A DNA stretch of 64,000 nt, from contig NZ_JAUOEL010000009.1 in assembly GCF_030540765.1 (NCBI RefSeq), positions 62,001 to 126,000 on the forward strand. The letters are read 5' to 3'. The notes beneath the pieces are model-generated. The model was not told the DNA's origin. It searched no databases and saw only the letters and a program-made list of their open reading frames with translations. Shown here in pieces: positions 60,833-64,000 of this stretch. The stretch is from Flavivirga jejuensis (lineage in GTDB: Bacteria; Bacteroidota; Bacteroidia; Flavobacteriales; Flavobacteriaceae). Made by a program: the position numbers and the translations under genes. Positions within the stretch are counted from its first letter, which is position 1; the number at the start of each line of letters is the position of its first letter.

Positions 60833-61918
60833 ATGGCACGTAAACTCCGCATTAATGGGCATTCACATTTACTTCCTTACCCCGAGGAAATCCCTCAATT
60901 CATGAAAGAAAAAGAAATTTTCTGGGTAGATGATGAACGCAAATACATGCTTCAAAAAGGCTGGAGAAGACCTGTAACAGATTCCAGTTTCTTTCTACAT
61001 GAAAAATTAGAATGGATGGAGCGCAACAGATTAGATCATGCTGTTGTTTTAAACCTATCACAGCTTTATGGTAATGGGTTGCGCTTAGAAGAAATGAAAA
61101 AAGCACTCCGTTTTCAAAATGATTTTAATGCAAAAGTACAGTCTGATCATCCTGAAAAATTCACCTGTGGTTTTGTAGTACACCCAGGATTTATACACGG
61201 CGCACTATACGAAATTGAGCGTTGTGTTGAACAATTAAATATGAAAGTACTGTGTTTACCAACACATTTTATGGATTCTATCGGACAGTGGCGATCTGTT
61301 TTCGACAAAGAAAATGATGCTATTTTTGAACTGGCTAATAAATATAAATTAGCTATTGAAATACATCCTTACGACGGTGACAAAATGATAAATTTAGAAA
61401 ATTCCTCATGGCGATTTCATTTAATATGGATGTTAGCACAATGCGGTGATGCATATCATTTTTACACATTAAATGGTATGCAAGAACGCTTTCCTAGTAT
61501 AAGAACTTGTTTTGCTCATGGCGGACAACTAGCACAAATGAACTTAGGAAGACGTATTCAAGGCTTTGATGGCAGACCAGATTTATTTAAAGGAAAGCAC
61601 CACCCAAGAAAAGCTGTTGGACATCCAAATATTTATTTTGATACCTTAGTACATGATACCGACTCCTTAAAGCTCATGATAGACCGCCAAGGCAGCAATC
61701 AAGTGATTATGGGCTTAGATGACCCCTACCCTTTAGGCGAAATGGAAAGCGATGCACAATCTTCGTATCCTGGCAAATTATTAGACTTAGCTATAGAAAA
61801 GAACATAATCAATAAAAAACAATACGACGATATCTGGGAAGACAATATATTACGCTGGTTATTTGGTGATGATGCCATTGCGAAACAAGAATTGATACAT
61901 AAAATTCTAGCTAATTAA
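60833..61918 (+). CDS. 2-Amino-3-carboxymuconate-6-semialdehyde decarboxylase (ACMSD)
   Basis: A 361-residue amidohydrolase-fold decarboxylase that uses zinc. The metal-binding H-x-H is HSHLLP near the start; EIHPYDGD, CFAHGGQLAQMNLGRR and MGLDDPYPLGE carry the other expected ligands. It competes with spontaneous formation of quinolinate and directs the pathway to 2-aminomuconate semialdehyde. The last gene of the cluster in this window. Confidence 0.93.
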   Translation: MARKLRINGHSHLLPYPEEIPQFMKEKEIFWVDDERKYMLQKGWRRPVTDSSFFLHEKLEWMERNRLDHAVVLNLSQLYGNGLRLEEMKKALRFQNDFNAKVQSDHPEKFTCGFVVHPGFIHGALYEIERCVEQLNMKVLCLPTHFMDSIGQWRSVFDKENDAIFELANKYKLAIEIHPYDGDKMINLENSSWRFHLIWMLAQCGDAYHFYTLNGMQERFPSIRTCFAHGGQLAQMNLGRRIQGFDGRPDLFKGKHHPRKAVGHPNIYFDTLVHDTDSLKLMIDRQGSNQVIMGLDDPYPLGEMESDAQSSYPGKLLDLAIEKNIINKKQYDDIWEDNILRWLFGDDAIAKQELIHKILAN

Positions 61919-61961
61919 AACGACTGAAGTATCCCATTAAAACACAGTATCTATATGATTA

Positions 61962-61982
61962 TTGGTATATTTGCTATACCAA
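61962..61982 (+). promoter_or_regulatory. Promoter with operator before the O-methyltransferase gene
   Basis: TATATTTG (61966-61973) matches the -7 consensus, and lies within the palindrome TTGGTATA-TTTGC-TATACCAA (61962-61982). The gene starts 50 bp downstream. Confidence 0.6.
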
Positions 61983-62031
61983 TTTCGCCAGTTATTAAAA
62001 AGATAATATCTGGTTTCATTAATGAATATTC

Positions 62032-62673
62032 ATGCATTTTATACCTGAAGCATTAGACGATTATGTTGTAAAACATTCTGAAAACGAACCAGAATTATTA
62101 CAGCAACTCAGCAGAGAAACCTATCAAAAAATATTACAACCACGCATGCTTAGCGGACACTACCAAGGACGTGTTTTGAGTATGATTTCAAAACTGGTTA
62201 ACCCTAAAAATGTTTTAGAGATAGGAACTTACACAGGGTATTCTGCCTTATGTTTAGCTGAAGGCATGCAAACTTCTGGAGAATTGCATACTATTGATGT
62301 GAATGAAGAATTAGTAGATTTTCAAAGTAAGTATTTTAACAAATCTGATTATGGAAATCAAATTTCTCAGCATGTAGGGGACGCTCTGGAAATTATTCCA
62401 AATCTAGATATAACTTTCGATTTGGTGTTTATTGATGCCGATAAAGAAAACTATCCTAACTATTTTAATATAGTTATTGATAAACTAAATACTGGAGGTA
62501 TTATTTTATCTGATAACGTTCTCTGGAGCGGAAAAGTACTTGAAGATTTAAAACCTGATGACACATCCACAAAAGCCTTGTTGGAATACAATACGCTTTT
62601 AAAAAATGATAACAGAGTTGAAACTGTAGTCTTACCTATTAGAGATGGATTAACAATTAGCCGAAAGATTTAA
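62032..62673 (+). CDS. Class I O-methyltransferase (caffeoyl-CoA/catechol type)
   Basis: A 213-residue SAM-dependent methyltransferase: motif I VLEIGTYTGYSALCLAEG, FDLVFIDADKENYPNYF with metal-binding Asp, and LSDNVLWSGKV. Family members methylate catechol-type hydroxyls with a divalent metal. Position beside the 3-hydroxyanthranilate genes could mean a related aromatic substrate, but it has its own promoter and the family is widespread, so this is open. Confidence 0.88.
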   Translation: MHFIPEALDDYVVKHSENEPELLQQLSRETYQKILQPRMLSGHYQGRVLSMISKLVNPKNVLEIGTYTGYSALCLAEGMQTSGELHTIDVNEELVDFQSKYFNKSDYGNQISQHVGDALEIIPNLDITFDLVFIDADKENYPNYFNIVIDKLNTGGIILSDNVLWSGKVLEDLKPDDTSTKALLEYNTLLKNDNRVETVVLPIRDGLTISRKI

Positions 62674-62683
62674 TTATACCAAT

Positions 62684-64000
62684 TTAGGCTATTAAAGCAT
62701 CATTAATGAATTTATTATTTTTAGACAATTCTGATTTACTAAATTGAATGTTTGTTTCAATTATTTGGTAAAATTCATAATTATCAAATGGTTTATAAAT
62801 AATATCATTAAAACCAATATCATTACCATCACTATCCTTTTTTACACTATCATCAACATCTGATGCGGTTAAAGCTATTATAGGAATATGAGTATTAAAT
62901 TTTCTAATATTAATGGTTGACTCTTGCCCGTTCATAATCGGCATATTAATATCCATTAAAATAAGATCAAACTCATCTTCTTTAACTGCATTTAATGCTT
63001 CTAATCCATTACAAACAATAACAGGTTCATAATTAGCCTTTTTTAATAAGTTTTGTGTAACTATCTGATTTATCTTATTATCTTCTGCCACCAAAATCTT
63101 ATACCTATTTAAAGACTTCGTTTCTATTTGATTTTTCGATTCTAATTGATTTCCCCCTTCTTTATCTATTTCAAAAGCTACATTAAAACTAAATATACTA
63201 CCTACCCCTACCTCACTTACAAGATCAATTTTACTATTAAATAACTCCACTAATTTTTTAGTAATGGAAAGCCCTAAGCCTGTACCTTGGTAATTTATAT
63301 TATTATTTTCGTCTAATTGTGAAAAATTATCAAAAACAGCATCGAATTTGTGCTGCGGAATTCCACAGCCATTATCTTCAATTTCAAAACGTATATTAAC
63401 TTCTTTTGTATTTGTATTTAACATTATTACACGAAGACTAATACGTCCGCTTTCAGTAAATTTTATGCTATTTCCTATTAAATTAATTAAAATTTGTGAC
63501 AATCTTACATTATCACATTTTATGTATTCTGGAAGACTCTCATCTATTAATACGTTAATCTTATTATTAGTTTCTTTTAATCTAAAATCAAAAGAATCTA
63601 CAATGTTTTTTATTAGTACTTTTAAACAAACAGAAGTATTTTTTAATTCTATTTTTTGCGATTCAATTTTACTTACTTGCAAAATATCATTAACAAGATT
63701 TAATAAATAGTCTCCCGAATACTTAAGTGAATTTATAAGTTTACTATCACTTTCCCTCAAATCACTATTTTCAAGAAGTAATGAGGTTATACCAACAACT
63801 CCATAAAGAGGAGTTCTTAATTCGTGCGTTACATTCGATATAAATTTCGTTTTTAATTCTGATGATTTCACAGCTTCATTTCGAGCAAGCTCCAATTCTT
63901 CATTCTGATTTTTTAAAATATTAGTCAGCCTTCTTTTAGAAACATAACTTTTATAAACTGTTATTAACGATACAAGAAATAGAAATAATGCTATCGTAAT
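62684..64000 (-). CDS. Hybrid histidine kinase with receiver domain (N-terminus outside window)
   Basis: The reading frame runs off the right edge. Seen from the N-terminal side: a transmembrane helix (ITIALFLFLVSLITVY), coiled coil, HisKA with H-box (FISNVTHELRTPLYGV), HATPase_c (DNGCGI, GTGLGLSITK) and a receiver (VAEDNKINQIVTQ, LMDINMPI with the phosphorylatable Asp). It resembles the kinase at 19186-21423 closely in the core (SGDYLL-NDILQ stretches), so a periplasmic TPR sensor may lie in the missing part. Confidence 0.93.
   Translation of the reverse strand: MTIALFLFLVSLITVYKSYVSKRRLTNILKNQNEELELARNEAVKSSELKTKFISNVTHELRTPLYGVVGITSLLLENSDLRESDSKLINSLKYSGDYLLNLVNDILQVSKIESQKIELKNTSVCLKVLIKNIVDSFDFRLKETNNKINVLIDESLPEYIKCDNVRLSQILINLIGNSIKFTESGRISLRVIMLNTNTKEVNIRFEIEDNGCGIPQHKFDAVFDNFSQLDENNNINYQGTGLGLSITKKLVELFNSKIDLVSEVGVGSIFSFNVAFEIDKEGGNQLESKNQIETKSLNRYKILVAEDNKINQIVTQNLLKKANYEPVIVCNGLEALNAVKEDEFDLILMDINMPIMNGQESTINIRKFNTHIPIIALTASDVDDSVKKDSDGNDIGFNDIIYKPFDNYEFYQIIETNIQFSKSELSKNNKFINDALIA

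Noticed and set aside
1-64000. tRNA, rRNA or known riboswitch
   Set aside because: No cloverleaf, rRNA-like stretch or familiar riboswitch core was recognised by eye; a covariance search could still find small RNAs.

Overview
Organism: low-GC DNA, gldI next to a fused cyclophilin/FKBP isomerase and lgt, consensus flavobacterial -7 boxes (TAnnTTTG) and almost no Shine-Dalgarno sequences all point to a gliding member of the Flavobacteriaceae (Bacteroidota). No rRNA, tRNA or CRISPR array was seen.

Left part (1-25.4 kb) is conserved chromosome: a DHH phosphoesterase end, gldI, a fused PPIase, lgt and a DUF192 lipoprotein; an 81-bp tandem repeat; valS; a DUF1573 protein; a PDZ aspartyl protease; an aminotransferase with murB; an ECF sigma/anti-sigma pair; aqpZ; a small Cys-rich protein, glycosyltransferase, second ECF sigma and Nramp homologue; lipA, a GAPDH and a TPR hybrid kinase; lpxK; nif3 and a Cys-less zinc-ribbon homologue; msrA. 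Dispersed repeats have entered several places here, including twice in frame inside valS and once between the putative nif3 promoter and nif3.

Middle part (about 26.1-47.5 kb) is the striking region. It is a one-directional array of small, mostly unrelated genes, each bracketed by a short sequence starting GTT and its reverse complement ending AAC. I found eleven such pairs, five of them perfect over 10 bp. Between the AAC of one gene and the GTT of the next lie 45-200 bp imperfectly palindromic sites. This is the architecture of integron gene cassettes with attC sites, and no integrase is visible in the window. Cargo includes lipoproteins, an ankyrin protein, a TetR/tautomerase pair, a MESH1-like HD hydrolase, GNAT, a GH105 hydrolase and several broken genes. 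Small inverted-repeat elements and one decayed IS1182-like insertion sequence all sit exactly 4 nt after the AAC of these sites. A GH29 fucosidase gene sits inside the array between copies of another dispersed repeat. A recurring gene-less module of about 150 bp precedes several array genes and may carry a promoter.

Right part (47.6-64 kb): an AraC-type regulator with a serine hydrolase, a repeat-rich spacer, a methyltransferase, three gene remnants, then a kynurenine-degradation cluster (IclR regulator, kynU, kmo, RidA-like deaminase, aldehyde dehydrogenase, GNAT, SDR, 3-hydroxyanthranilate dioxygenase, ACMS decarboxylase) that should take kynurenine to 2-aminomuconate and beyond. An O-methyltransferase and a second hybrid kinase, cut by the window edge, finish it.
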